A stretch of DNA of 44,332 bases from Bacillota bacterium. Its GTDB lineage: Bacteria > Bacillota > Clostridia > Oscillospirales > Acutalibacteraceae. The stretch spans positions 1 to 44,332 of the forward strand of contig JAEZCC010000018.1 in the NCBI GenBank assembly GCA_023412715.1, written 5' to 3'. The notes beneath the pieces were generated by a model. That model worked only from the letters and a program-made list of their open reading frames with translations. It had not been told where the DNA came from and ran no database searches. Within the stretch, counting starts at the first letter, position 1, and every line of letters starts with the position of its first letter. Positions 1 to 7,889 of the stretch are shown here, one piece after another. The position numbers were made by a program, and so were the translations under genes.

Positions 1-1472
1 ATGATGCAGATGAGGCCGTTGCAGCCCTCGTTGATGACCCGCTCGATGGTTTCCCGGACCTTGTCGCGGGCGTCGTCGGGCATGCGCATCAGCTTGTTGT
101 GCAGCCCCTCGTTCACCAGCTCGTGCAGGCTCTTGCCGAAGATGTTCGAGTCCCAGATCTGCGCGGGGTTCGACTCGAATTCCTTGAGGATATATTCAAT
201 CAGCTCCTGCGACTGGCGTTCGGAGCCGACAATGGGGGTGATCTCCGTCGTGATGCGCGTCTTGAGCATGTGGATGGAAGGCGCGGCGGCCCTGAGGCGG
301 ATGCCGTACTTTCCTCCCTGCCGGATGATTTCTGGCTCTTCCAGGCTCAGCTCGTCGATGCTCGGCATGACGATGCCGTACCCGTTTTCTTCCGCGTCGC
401 GGTACGCCTGGCTGATTTTGTCGTAGGTCTTTTTCATCTCGGCCATCTGCAGCATGCAGGCCATCAGGCTGCCCTCGTCGCTGACCTCGAAGCCGGTCTT
501 TTCGCCGAGGACCTTGTAGAACAGCCCCTGCTGAAGGCTGACGGAAATGCGCGAGCGCCCGGTGCCGAGGTCGACCGAGACGATGCCGGCGCCGCTGACG
601 AACTCGCACTGCTGCACGTCGTTCACAATGTTCTCGACGTCGCGGATTTTGGAAAGCCGGGAAGCCGAGTCCTGGATGCAGGAAAACACCGCCGAGCGCA
701 GCCAGTGGGTCTTCTCGAGGGAAGAGAGCCAGCGGGGCATCTCGACCCGCACCTCGCGCACCGGGAACTCGAACAGGACCTTCGCGAGGATGTTGCGGAT
801 TTCCGCCTCTTCCATGTTAAGGCAGTTCACAGGCAGCACGGGGACCGTGTATTTTTGCTGAAGGTTATCGGCCAGCGTCTGCGCTTCGGGCGTCCCGGGA
901 TCCACGCAGTTGAGCAGCACGATAAACGGCTTGTTGATCTTTTTGAGCTCGTCGACGACGCGTTCCTCGGCTTCTTCATACTCTGCGCGCGGAATGTCGC
1001 TGATGCTGCCGTCCGTCGTGATGACAAGCCCGATGGTGGAATGCTCCGTGATGACCTTTTTGGTGCCGATCTCGGCGGCCATGTTGAACGGGATCGGCTC
1101 CTCGTACCACGGCGTGCGGACCATGCGCGGATTGTCGCCCTCAATGTAGCCCAGCGCGCTGGGGACGATGTACCCCACGCAGTCGATCATCCGCACGGAA
1201 AACGTCGCGCTGTTGTCAATGTGGACGGTGACGGCCTTTTCCGGGATAAATTTCGGCTCGGTCGTCATGATGGTACGGCCCGCCGCGGACTGCGGCATCT
1301 CGTCTATCGTGCGCCCGCGCGAGAATTCTGAATCCATGTTCGGCACCACGATGGTGTCCATAAACCGCTTGATGAACGTGGATTTTCCGGTCCTGACCGG
1401 CCCGACGACGCCTATGTAAATATCACCGTTCGTCCGTTCGGAAATATCTTTGTAAATGTTGCGTTCTTCCAT
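1..1472 (-). CDS. spoIVA: SpoIVA, stage IV sporulation protein A (3' end cut by window)
   Basis: SpoIVA is the ATPase that polymerises on the mother-cell side of the forespore outer membrane and forms the basement layer of the spore coat. I translated the reverse strand from the ATG at 1472, which follows a GGAGGGGGAG ribosome site. There are 490 complete codons before the window ends. The N-terminal TRAFAC-type ATPase domain has a Walker A motif GPVRTGKST at residues 24-32 with Lys30. The last readable residues are GLICI, the conserved family tail, so only about two residues and the stop are missing (the Bacillus protein has 492). The gene lies 67 nt downstream of sipL and is probably co-transcribed with it. 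Identification is near certain; it is partial only because of the window edge. Confidence 0.97.
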   Translation of the reverse strand, partial: MEERNIYKDISERTNGDIYIGVVGPVRTGKSTFIKRFMDTIVVPNMDSEFSRGRTIDEMPQSAAGRTIMTTEPKFIPEKAVTVHIDNSATFSVRMIDCVGYIVPSALGYIEGDNPRMVRTPWYEEPIPFNMAAEIGTKKVITEHSTIGLVITTDGSISDIPRAEYEEAEERVVDELKKINKPFIVLLNCVDPGTPEAQTLADNLQQKYTVPVLPVNCLNMEEAEIRNILAKVLFEFPVREVRVEMPRWLSSLEKTHWLRSAVFSCIQDSASRLSKIRDVENIVNDVQQCEFVSGAGIVSVDLGTGRSRISVSLQQGLFYKVLGEKTGFEVSDEGSLMACMLQMAEMKKTYDKISQAYRDAEENGYGIVMPSIDELSLEEPEIIRQGGKYGIRLRAAAPSIHMLKTRITTEITPIVGSERQSQELIEYILKEFESNPAQIWDSNIFGKSLHELVNEGLHNKLMRMPDDARDKVRETIERVINEGCNGLICI

Positions 1473-1539
1473 TTCGTCTCCCCCTCCGGCAGAGAAAATT
1501 TTGCCGCATCGGCAGCACGGCTGCGCCAGTTCTTTTCAG

Positions 1540-3072
1540 TCACATGGGAATCAGCAGCATCCCCCTGTTCTCAACGATTTCACCGGAAAGGCCGTTCTCG
1601 CTGCGGATGGAATCCGGCGACGTGCGGTAAGCGCGCGCAATGTTCCAGATATTCTCGCCGGCATCCGCAAAATAAATGCAGAGAGAAGCGGTGGGGTCGT
1701 TCGGCGTCGGTTTTGTTTCGTCGGCGGAAACCGAAGAAAACTCTTTGAAAGAGAACTTGGTGTAAATCTCCGCATGCAGCCGAAGCTCCGTCTTGGTCTC
1801 GATGCCGTTGCCCGTAATGCGGTAGCTGACGCCCCCCACGCTCACGCTCGCCTCACACCGCACGTCGCCGGCGGCGCCGCAGGCGCGGGAATACTCGAAA
1901 TCGATCAGGCGCTCAAAATAGAACGGTGCGCCGTCGCTGTTCAGCGCCAGGACGCAGAGGCTGTATTTCCCCTTGAACTGAAGCTTGCCGTCCGAAACTT
2001 CCGCCGAGGCGTTGGCCATCTCGCTCCAGATATCCAGCACTTTCGAGACCGAATTGTCCTCCAGCGTGACGTCGCTGCGGTTCACGAAGGTGTCCCCGGC
2101 CAGCTCGGTAAGATTGTCGACCGTTTTCGGCTTCGACTCCATCTGCAGGTCAAATTTCTTCGAAAAGGCGTCGTTGACCACCGTGACGTCGCTCCTGCGG
2201 AAAACCTGCGCCGTCGCCATGACCTTGACCTGGGTGTCAAAAAAGGTCTTATCCCCGGAATAATCGTTCTTAATCTGCGCCTGAACGTCGAAGGCGTCAA
2301 GCTGGATGTCGCACAGGCAGTCCTCCGTAACGCCGTCGCAGTCGATCATCTGCGTGAAGGGGATGGAATACTCCATTGTCTCAGGCTCGGCGTTTTCGCC
2401 CGTGGGAAGATACAGGAACTTGACGCAGACCTCCCCCTTCAGCATCAGCTTGGCGGCGGCTACCTTGAAATCCTGAAGGACCGCGAAAGCGTCGGACCGC
2501 ATGACGCTGTCGGCGGGCGGTTTTCCCGAGGCCAGCTCGAGGACCTCGTCGACGCTGAACTGCTGCTGGGCAAGCCCGGCAAGCTGATTCAGCGGAACGG
2601 TTTCTTTTTTCTGCTCGATGTCGTCGCCCGCAATATTGCCGACCAGTTCGTCCTGGCCCGGCGCAACGACCCGGGCGCACAGTGAAAAAGCGCCGTGAAC
2701 ATCCAGCCGACGCGGGCTTGTGGCCCGGCAGTTGATGTATTCCACGCGCGCAGAAGCAAGGACCTGTGCATTGTCGGCCGGCTGTTTCAGGGCGATTTCG
2801 GACGAAAACGAATCGCCGGAGTCACAGCTGCGGACATTCTTGCCTTCCGGGTCCAGATAAAAGATCTTGACGCTGTAACCGCCGTCGAGCATCAGCCGGT
2901 CGCCCATGACGCTTCTCGACGTGATGCGCGGATAGACCTGGCATTTCAGAATGCGCTGTATATCCGGGCAATAGTCCGGCAGGTTGATATCCATGTCGAC
3001 GGGCTGTTCCTGGCTGCCGTCATAGATAACCTCTCCCGCGGCGATCCTTTCGCGTTCAAGCATATAATCCAT
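1540..3072 (-). CDS. sipL: SipL, SpoIVA-interacting protein (SPOCS/DUF3794 plus LysM)
   Basis: The 510-residue protein has the DUF3794/SPOCS architecture: an N-terminal half with the motif INLPDYCPDIQRILK near residue 30, repeated beta-rich SPOCS segments, and a C-terminal LysM domain at about residues 461-510 (AGENIWNIARAY). This is the layout of clostridial SipL, whose LysM domain binds SpoIVA in the mother cell and is needed for coat attachment to the forespore. There is no signal peptide, as expected for a mother-cell cytosolic protein. The ATG at 3072 is preceded by AAGGAGAG. It lies directly upstream of spoIVA on the same strand, which strongly supports the SipL reading over other DUF3794 coat proteins. 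Confidence 0.92.
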   Translation of the reverse strand: MDYMLERERIAAGEVIYDGSQEQPVDMDINLPDYCPDIQRILKCQVYPRITSRSVMGDRLMLDGGYSVKIFYLDPEGKNVRSCDSGDSFSSEIALKQPADNAQVLASARVEYINCRATSPRRLDVHGAFSLCARVVAPGQDELVGNIAGDDIEQKKETVPLNQLAGLAQQQFSVDEVLELASGKPPADSVMRSDAFAVLQDFKVAAAKLMLKGEVCVKFLYLPTGENAEPETMEYSIPFTQMIDCDGVTEDCLCDIQLDAFDVQAQIKNDYSGDKTFFDTQVKVMATAQVFRRSDVTVVNDAFSKKFDLQMESKPKTVDNLTELAGDTFVNRSDVTLEDNSVSKVLDIWSEMANASAEVSDGKLQFKGKYSLCVLALNSDGAPFYFERLIDFEYSRACGAAGDVRCEASVSVGGVSYRITGNGIETKTELRLHAEIYTKFSFKEFSSVSADETKPTPNDPTASLCIYFADAGENIWNIARAYRTSPDSIRSENGLSGEIVENRGMLLIPM

Positions 3073-3103
3073 AAAAGGTCTCTCCTTTTCGTCTTTCTAC
3101 GTA

Positions 3104-3131
3104 ATGGTATTCCGGTCTTGTCTTATTTATG
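3104..3131 (-). promoter_or_regulatory. possible sigma-E-type promoter of sipL-spoIVA
   Basis: On the minus strand CATAAAT is followed after 13 nt by AATACCAT, about 30 nt upstream of the sipL start. This loosely resembles the mother-cell sigma-E pattern (ATA-containing -35, CATACAAT-like -10). The location between the upstream terminator and sipL is where such a promoter must be, but the match is imperfect. Confidence 0.3.
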
Positions 3132-3143
3132 CCAAAGAGACAC

Positions 3144-3183
3144 AAAAAAACGGGCGGCGGTTCCCCTTTTGGAGAACCGCCGC
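3144..3183 (-). terminator. rho-independent terminator after spoVM
   Basis: On the minus strand a perfect 10-bp stem (GCGGCGGTTC / GAACCGCCGC) with a 10-nt loop is followed by CCG and seven T residues. It lies 30 nt after the spoVM stop and before the sipL promoter region. It therefore closes the long yicC-to-spoVM gene run and separates it from sipL-spoIVA. Confidence 0.9.
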
Positions 3184-3213
3184 TCGCGCTGCGCCGGGAT
3201 AAATTTGACTTGC

Positions 3214-3300
3214 TCAGCAGTTTTGCTCTTTTTTTATGTTGAACGTTTTGCGCAGGATAAAGCTCCAGAATTTTGAACTTTTTACAACAACGACCTTCAT
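3214..3300 (-). CDS. spoVM: SpoVM-like amphipathic spore morphogenesis peptide
   Basis: This is a 28-residue ORF that a length cut-off would miss. It begins MKVVVVKSSKFW and ends NIKKEQNC: a short N-terminal strand-like stretch, then an amphipathic helix with alternating aromatic/aliphatic and Lys/Arg residues. This is the SpoVM pattern (the Bacillus peptide has 26 residues and starts MKFYTIKLPKF). Bacillus SpoVM inserts into the positively curved forespore outer membrane and anchors SpoIVA. The ATG follows GGGAGG with about 8 nt spacing. Position supports it strongly: in Bacillus spoVM follows prpC-prkC-rsgA-rpe-thiN, and here it follows prpC-prkC-rsgA-thiN. A terminator follows directly. 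Position 9, proline in Bacillus, is serine here. Confidence 0.85.
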   Translation of the reverse strand: MKVVVVKSSKFWSFILRKTFNIKKEQNC

Positions 3301-3321
3301 GACGCAGACCTCCCATTATGT

Positions 3322-3483
3322 TCAGCACTTGTTGATGAGCGCTATGCCCAGCGCGACCAGGATGACCGCTACAACAAACAGGACCAGTCCCGGCGGGCAA
3401 AAGCAGGACAGCGCCAGCCCAAGGCCGAAAACGACGGCGTAGCAGGCCCAGGAAGGGCCGCGCCCGCTCCGGTTCTTCCACAT
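3322..3483 (-). CDS. small 53-residue membrane protein upstream of spoVM, function unknown
   Basis: The ORF starts MWKNRSGRG with ATG at 3483, after AAGGCGGTGG, and ends at TGA 3322, 21 nt before spoVM. The sequence has a basic N-terminus, a hydrophobic segment (about residues 13-28), a short turn CFCPPG, and a second hydrophobic segment (about 32-50) ending NKC. It looks like a two-helix membrane hairpin with four cysteines. I do not recognise a family. The good ribosome site, the typical codon use and the tight spacing to spoVM make it a real gene. A role in sporulation is only inferred from position. Confidence 0.7.
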   Translation of the reverse strand: MWKNRSGRGPSWACYAVVFGLGLALSCFCPPGLVLFVVAVILVALGIALINKC

Positions 3484-3527
3484 TTTCCGCCACCGCCTTT
3501 CTTCGGTCTATGGGCTGTATTCATTAC

Positions 3528-3556
3528 AGTATATACAGCCGGCGGAATTATGTGCA
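3528..3556 (-). promoter_or_regulatory. possible promoter of orf53-spoVM
   Basis: On the minus strand TGCACA, 17 nt, TATACT fits a sigma-A promoter about 45 nt upstream of the 53-residue gene. The same stretch also reads CATAATT, 12 nt, TATACTGT, similar in layout to the candidate mother-cell promoter before sipL. It could give spoVM a sporulation-specific transcript separate from the housekeeping run. Confidence 0.4.
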
Positions 3557-3563
3557 GCCGGAA

Positions 3564-4199
3564 CTATTGCTGGACAACAATCAGCGCAGAACCGCTGTGA
3601 ACAATAATCTGCGCCTGATCCTCCGAAACACAGTTGCTGACGCCGAGCGGGAACTCGGACGAAAGCAGCGCGTGCGTAAGGGGGTACTGCAGGCCGGTAT
3701 AGCTCACTTCGCAGGAAGCGCAGCCGAACGGAAAAACGGAGACCGTGCGGCCCTTCTCCCCGCTCAGGGTCAGGCGGCCGCTCCGCAGCAAAAACACGCG
3801 GCAGCCGTCCTGATCAATTAAGGCCCTGCAGCCCTGCGAGCAAAGATACTGCAGCACGCAGAGGTTCGCAACCGAGTGGTCGAACCGCTCTCCGCCCAGC
3901 ACCCCGGTCAGGACGAAGCGTTCGAAGCCTCTCTTGATTCCCTCTTTCACGGCGGCCATCAGGTCGGTGTCGTCCTTCTCCACCTTCAGGCGGATGGTCC
4001 CGACGTCCGAAGGCAGGGAGCTTTTTATGGAATCGAAATCCCCAATGAGCAGATCGGGGCGGATTCCGAACCGGACGGCCGTATCGTATCCCCCGTCGGC
4101 GCAGATGACGAAGCAGCCGTCCCTGCCGAGACGCTCAAACAGGTTCTGCCCGACGGGCGCGGAACCGATTACCACGCAGATTTCTCTTTTTTGTTCCAT
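3564..4199 (-). CDS. thiN: thiamine pyrophosphokinase
   Basis: The enzyme transfers pyrophosphate from ATP to thiamine to give thiamine diphosphate. The protein has 211 residues from the ATG at 4199 and shows the family signatures: CADGGYDTAVRFGIRPDLLIGD near the N-terminus (substrate and metal site), EKDDTDLMAAVK, and a GGERFDHSVANL motif. The C-terminal half is the beta-rich thiamine-binding domain. The start lies inside the end of rsgA (31-nt overlap), which indicates translational coupling. In Bacillus rpe sits between rsgA and thiN; here it is absent. Confidence 0.92.
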   Translation of the reverse strand: MEQKREICVVIGSAPVGQNLFERLGRDGCFVICADGGYDTAVRFGIRPDLLIGDFDSIKSSLPSDVGTIRLKVEKDDTDLMAAVKEGIKRGFERFVLTGVLGGERFDHSVANLCVLQYLCSQGCRALIDQDGCRVFLLRSGRLTLSGEKGRTVSVFPFGCASCEVSYTGLQYPLTHALLSSEFPLGVSNCVSEDQAQIIVHSGSALIVVQQ

Positions 4200-5074
4200 T
4201 CCTTTTTCTCTTTCATCTCCCGGTACATAGACACGTAGCTCTCGTGCCTGGAACCGCTGACGTCGCCCCTGCGGACCGCTTCGATGACGGCGCAGCCCTC
4301 CTCGCAGGTGTGCGTGCAGGAAGTAAACCGGCATTGCCCCACGTACGGAGCAAAATCCGAAAAGCAGCCGGCAAGGTCTTCTTTTCTGATTTCGGCGAAC
4401 GACCTGGAATCGAACGACGAAAAGCCTGGGGTGTCCGCCACATAGCCCCCGCCCTCCAGCTTCAGAAGCTCCACCTGGCGCGTCGTGTGCCGGCCCCTGC
4501 CGAGCTTTTTGCTGATTTCGCCCGTCTGCAGGTGAAAGCTGCGGAACATGCTGTTGAGCAGGGTGGACTTGCCGACGCCGGAATTGCCGGTGAAGACCGT
4601 CGTTTTGCCCGTAAGGATTTTCTCAAGCTCTTCGACGCCCTCCCCCGTCACGGCGGAAACGCTGAAAAAGAGGACGCCCGCTTTCCGGTAGATTTCGGAA
4701 AGCGGGCCGGCGCTTTCTAGATCGGTTTTTGAAATGACGAGGACCGGTTCAATGCCGCAGAAAACAGCCTGCGCGATCATCCGGTCTATCATGAGCGTGT
4801 TGGGGTGCGGCTCGCGGACAGACGCGACAATGACGAGCGTGTCCAGATTGGCGACGGGCGGCCGTTCCAGAAAGTTTCTGCGCGGAAGAATCTCTTCCAC
4901 CGTCCCAGTCCCGTCTGGAAGGACGGAAACGGAAACGCGGTCGCCCGCAAGCGGCGTGATCCCATCCTTTCGGAAAAGTCCCCTCGCCCTGCACTCGTAA
5001 ACGCGCTCCGGCGTCTCCACATAGTAAAAACCGCCGATGCCTTTCAGGATGTGTCCTTCCCGCACGTTTTCCAT
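4169..5074 (-). CDS. rsgA: RsgA, ribosome small subunit-dependent GTPase A
   Basis: RsgA is a circularly permuted GTPase that checks late maturation of the 30S subunit. The 301-residue protein starts at the ATG at 5074 (MENVREGHIL), 7 nt after prkC; the in-frame extension upstream overlaps prkC and is low-complexity, so I rejected it. Domains in order: an OB fold (about 1-70), the permuted G domain with G4 SKTD before G1 GNSGVGKST and G3 DTPG, and a C-terminal zinc knuckle with CRFTSCTHTCEEGC. The gene is in its usual place after prpC-prkC, and in Bacillus it is a PrkC substrate. Confidence 0.95.
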   Translation of the reverse strand: MENVREGHILKGIGGFYYVETPERVYECRARGLFRKDGITPLAGDRVSVSVLPDGTGTVEEILPRRNFLERPPVANLDTLVIVASVREPHPNTLMIDRMIAQAVFCGIEPVLVISKTDLESAGPLSEIYRKAGVLFFSVSAVTGEGVEELEKILTGKTTVFTGNSGVGKSTLLNSMFRSFHLQTGEISKKLGRGRHTTRQVELLKLEGGGYVADTPGFSSFDSRSFAEIRKEDLAGCFSDFAPYVGQCRFTSCTHTCEEGCAVIEAVRRGDVSGSRHESYVSMYREMKEKKEWNKKEKSAW

Positions 5075-5081
5075 ACTTTGT

Positions 5082-7139
5082 TCAGTCACCGCGTGTGACC
5101 TGGTTGCCGCCGGTGCCGGAGCCCCCGTTGCTGCTCGGGTTGCCCGAGCTGGGGGAAGAGCTGGGCTCCACGTAGGGGTACGACTCGTCACGGCGGGGCT
5201 TGCTGGTTTCAAAATCCAGCGTATAGACTCTGTATTTGCTGTCGTCCAGCGTAATGACCAGCGTATGATTGCTGCCCTGGCCCGTAAAGGTCAGCGTGGG
5301 GGTCGGGTTGTACAGCGCATTGACGGTCTTGGTCGTCATCAGGCTGCCGTCGAGGTAAGCCTTAAGCACAATGTCATGGGTCACATTCGCCGGCAGGTCG
5401 ACATAGACGTCAACCGATTTGGCGGAGGTTTTCCCGGAGCTGAGCGTCAGGTCTACCGTGCTGCCCTTTTCAACCTTCACGGTCGGAAGAGGAGTGGTCG
5501 AGACGACGATGTCCTTGTCTTTCCCGGTGTCGTCCTGGTAGTTCTTTTCCCCCACCGTAAGGCCGACCGCCGTAATTTTGGCGATGGCGTCCGTCAGGGT
5601 GTCGCCCGTCACGTCGGGCACGGCGACCTTCTGGTCCAGCTTGCCGGTGCTGACATAGACCTTGACCTCCGTCGAGCCCACCGTCACCATCGTCCCGGCC
5701 GGCGGGTCGGTGCTGACGACGCTCCCGGCTTCGACGTTGTCGTCCGCGACGGGCATGGGCTTATACTTGATGCCCTGCTGCGTCAGCATCGCCGCCGCGT
5801 CGTCCTGGGTCTTGCCGGTCACATCGGGCATTTTGACCTGCTGGCCGCCCGTGCTGACGACAAGCGTCACCTCGGCGTTCGACTTCACAATGGTGTCGGC
5901 CTTCGGCGTCTGGCCGATGATCTGCCCCGCCGGGTGGCTGGAATCGCTTTTCTGCTCCTGCGTGAACGAGAACTGATAGTACGGGGTGGAAGAGGAGGTC
6001 TTGTTGACGACGCTCGAGTACTGCTGCCCCACATAGCTCGGCATGGTCACGTCCGTCGGGCCGGAGTTCCAGTTGCGGATCAGCGCGGCGGTGCCCACGG
6101 CGATCACCGTGATCAGAAACGCCGCGAGAATGCCAGCCACAATCAGCAGGGCGACCGGCTTCTTCTTTTTCGCCGGCATGCGCTCCGCCTCTTCGACGTA
6201 CTCATAATTGTCGTTGTAAAGCGGCTGCTCCGTCTTTTTGACGTTGTTGATGGCGTCGATATATTTGGTCGGCTTTTCGTCGATAAAATATTTGTACTGG
6301 AAACGGGCGCTCGGGTTGTGCCGGAATTCTTCAATGTCGCGCAGCATGTCGGCGGCGGACTGATAGCGGGCGGAAGGATCCTTCTGCATGGCCTTCAGCG
6401 TGATTTCTTCTAGGCCCTCCGGAATGGTGGGGTTGATTTCACGTGGGGGCTTCGGGTCGGTCTGCAGCTGCATAATGGCGACAGAGACCGCATTGTCCGC
6501 CTCGAACGGAAGCTGGCCGGTCAGCATTTCGTACAGCATGACGCCGACGGAATAAATGTCGGTCTTTTCGTCCGTAAAATCGCCGCGGGCCTGCTCGGGC
6601 GCAATGTAATGGACGGAGCCGATCGCCTTGTCCGTCATGGTGCGGGTCTCGTTGTGCGAAAAGCGTGCAATGCCAAAGTCCGTCACCTTGATGGTGCCAT
6701 CCTGCAGCAGCATGATGTTCTGAGGCTTGATATCGCGGTGGATGATGCCCTTGCCGTGGGCGTGCTCAAGCGCGCGCAGGATCTGCACGGTGAAATGGAT
6801 GGCTTCTTTCCATTTAATCTGCTTCTGCTGGTCGAGATACTCCTTCAGGGTGATGCCGTCGATGTATTCCTCGACAATATACTGGATCCGGTCCCCGAAG
6901 CTGACGTCGAACACCCTGACAATATTGGGGTGCGACAGCACGGCGATCGCTTTCGATTCGTTGCGGAACCGGCGGAGGAATTCCTCATTGCTGGAAAATT
7001 CGTCCTTCAGGATTTTGATCGCGACCGTGCGGTCGTCAATTGTGTCATAAGCGCGGTAAACAACAGCCATGCCGCCCACGCCGATAATTTCGTGGATCTC
7101 GTAACGGCCGTCCAGCCGTTTGCCAGTATAATTATCCAT
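5082..7139 (-). CDS. prkC: PrkC, PASTA-domain membrane Ser/Thr kinase
   Basis: PrkC is the Hanks-type kinase that senses muropeptides and phosphorylates translation, wall and germination proteins. The 685 residues show a kinase domain (about 12-270: glycine loop 20-26, Lys42, HRD 134-136, DFG 154-156), a basic juxtamembrane stretch, one transmembrane helix (about 327-352) and three PASTA repeats (about 363-430, 434-498, 503-569). An extracellular beta-rich domain follows (about 575-645), then a Ser/Pro/Gly-rich tail. Bacillus PrkC also ends with an Ig-like domain. The gene follows prpC by 12 nt and precedes rsgA, the standard order. The N-terminus MDNYTGKRLDGRYEI fixes the start. Confidence 0.96.
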   Translation of the reverse strand: MDNYTGKRLDGRYEIHEIIGVGGMAVVYRAYDTIDDRTVAIKILKDEFSSNEEFLRRFRNESKAIAVLSHPNIVRVFDVSFGDRIQYIVEEYIDGITLKEYLDQQKQIKWKEAIHFTVQILRALEHAHGKGIIHRDIKPQNIMLLQDGTIKVTDFGIARFSHNETRTMTDKAIGSVHYIAPEQARGDFTDEKTDIYSVGVMLYEMLTGQLPFEADNAVSVAIMQLQTDPKPPREINPTIPEGLEEITLKAMQKDPSARYQSAADMLRDIEEFRHNPSARFQYKYFIDEKPTKYIDAINNVKKTEQPLYNDNYEYVEEAERMPAKKKKPVALLIVAGILAAFLITVIAVGTAALIRNWNSGPTDVTMPSYVGQQYSSVVNKTSSSTPYYQFSFTQEQKSDSSHPAGQIIGQTPKADTIVKSNAEVTLVVSTGGQQVKMPDVTGKTQDDAAAMLTQQGIKYKPMPVADDNVEAGSVVSTDPPAGTMVTVGSTEVKVYVSTGKLDQKVAVPDVTGDTLTDAIAKITAVGLTVGEKNYQDDTGKDKDIVVSTTPLPTVKVEKGSTVDLTLSSGKTSAKSVDVYVDLPANVTHDIVLKAYLDGSLMTTKTVNALYNPTPTLTFTGQGSNHTLVITLDDSKYRVYTLDFETSKPRRDESYPYVEPSSSPSSGNPSSNGGSGTGGNQVTRGD

Positions 7140-7151
7140 GCTGTCAGCTCC

Positions 7152-7889
7152 TTAAACGGCTTGATCTTCCAGGACGACGACCGTGATATTGTCGCCGCCG
7201 CCGGCGCTTTTTGCGAGTGCAACAAGCTTTTCGGTCAGCTCCTGCGCGCCAAGCTCCTGGGAAAAACGGAAAATCTGATCTTCGTCAAGATAATTTGTCA
7301 GGCCGTCGGTGCAGATAAGAAGCCGGTCTCCCTCCCCGACCGGGATCTCGCTGAAATCCACCCGGATGGAAGGCTCCACACCGAGGGCGCGCGTGATGAT
7401 GTTCTTCTGCGGATGCGTTTTGGCCTCCTGTGCCGTAAGGTCGCCTTTCTCCACCATTTCCTGCACCATGGAATGATCCGTGGTCAGCTGGCGGATGGCC
7501 TCGTGCGAAATAAGATAGGCGCGGCTGTCACCGGCGTGGGCGACATGCGCCGTGCCGCTGGCCAGAATGACAACGACGACCGTCGTGCCCATTCCGGCAA
7601 GGGAAGCGTCCGCCCCCGCCAAGGAGTGGACCGTCCCGTTCGCCCCGCTGATTGCGGAAGCAATCATCTCGCGGATCTGCGCGCCGTCCATCCCTTCCCG
7701 GTACCCGGAAAGAATCGCCTGAGAAATATTCTGGACGGCAACGCTGCTGGCCACGTTCCCGCCGTTCACGCCCCCCATGCCGTCGCAGACGACGGCCCAA
7801 CCCGCATGATCCGAAAAAGTCCCGCAGCGGCAGGCGTCTTCGTTGGATTTTCTGACAAGGCCGATATCGCTTTTGCTAAAGACCCTCAA
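7152..7889 (-). CDS. prpC: PrpC, PP2C-type protein phosphatase
   Basis: PrpC is the Mn/Mg-dependent PPM phosphatase that reverses PrkC phosphorylation. I place the start at TTG 7889 (LRVFSKSDIGLVRKSNED), because GAGGGGA lies 7 nt upstream and the first conserved PP2C residues begin here. The longer ATG reading would run deep into rlmN. This gives 245 residues. Metal-site motifs are seen in order: NEDA, DGMGGVNGG, GDSRAY, DGLTNY and GGDNITVVV. It overlaps the end of rlmN by 14 nt and sits 12 nt before prkC, so kinase and phosphatase are made together. Confidence 0.94.
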   Translation of the reverse strand: MRVFSKSDIGLVRKSNEDACRCGTFSDHAGWAVVCDGMGGVNGGNVASSVAVQNISQAILSGYREGMDGAQIREMIASAISGANGTVHSLAGADASLAGMGTTVVVVILASGTAHVAHAGDSRAYLISHEAIRQLTTDHSMVQEMVEKGDLTAQEAKTHPQKNIITRALGVEPSIRVDFSEIPVGEGDRLLICTDGLTNYLDEDQIFRFSQELGAQELTEKLVALAKSAGGGDNITVVVLEDQAV

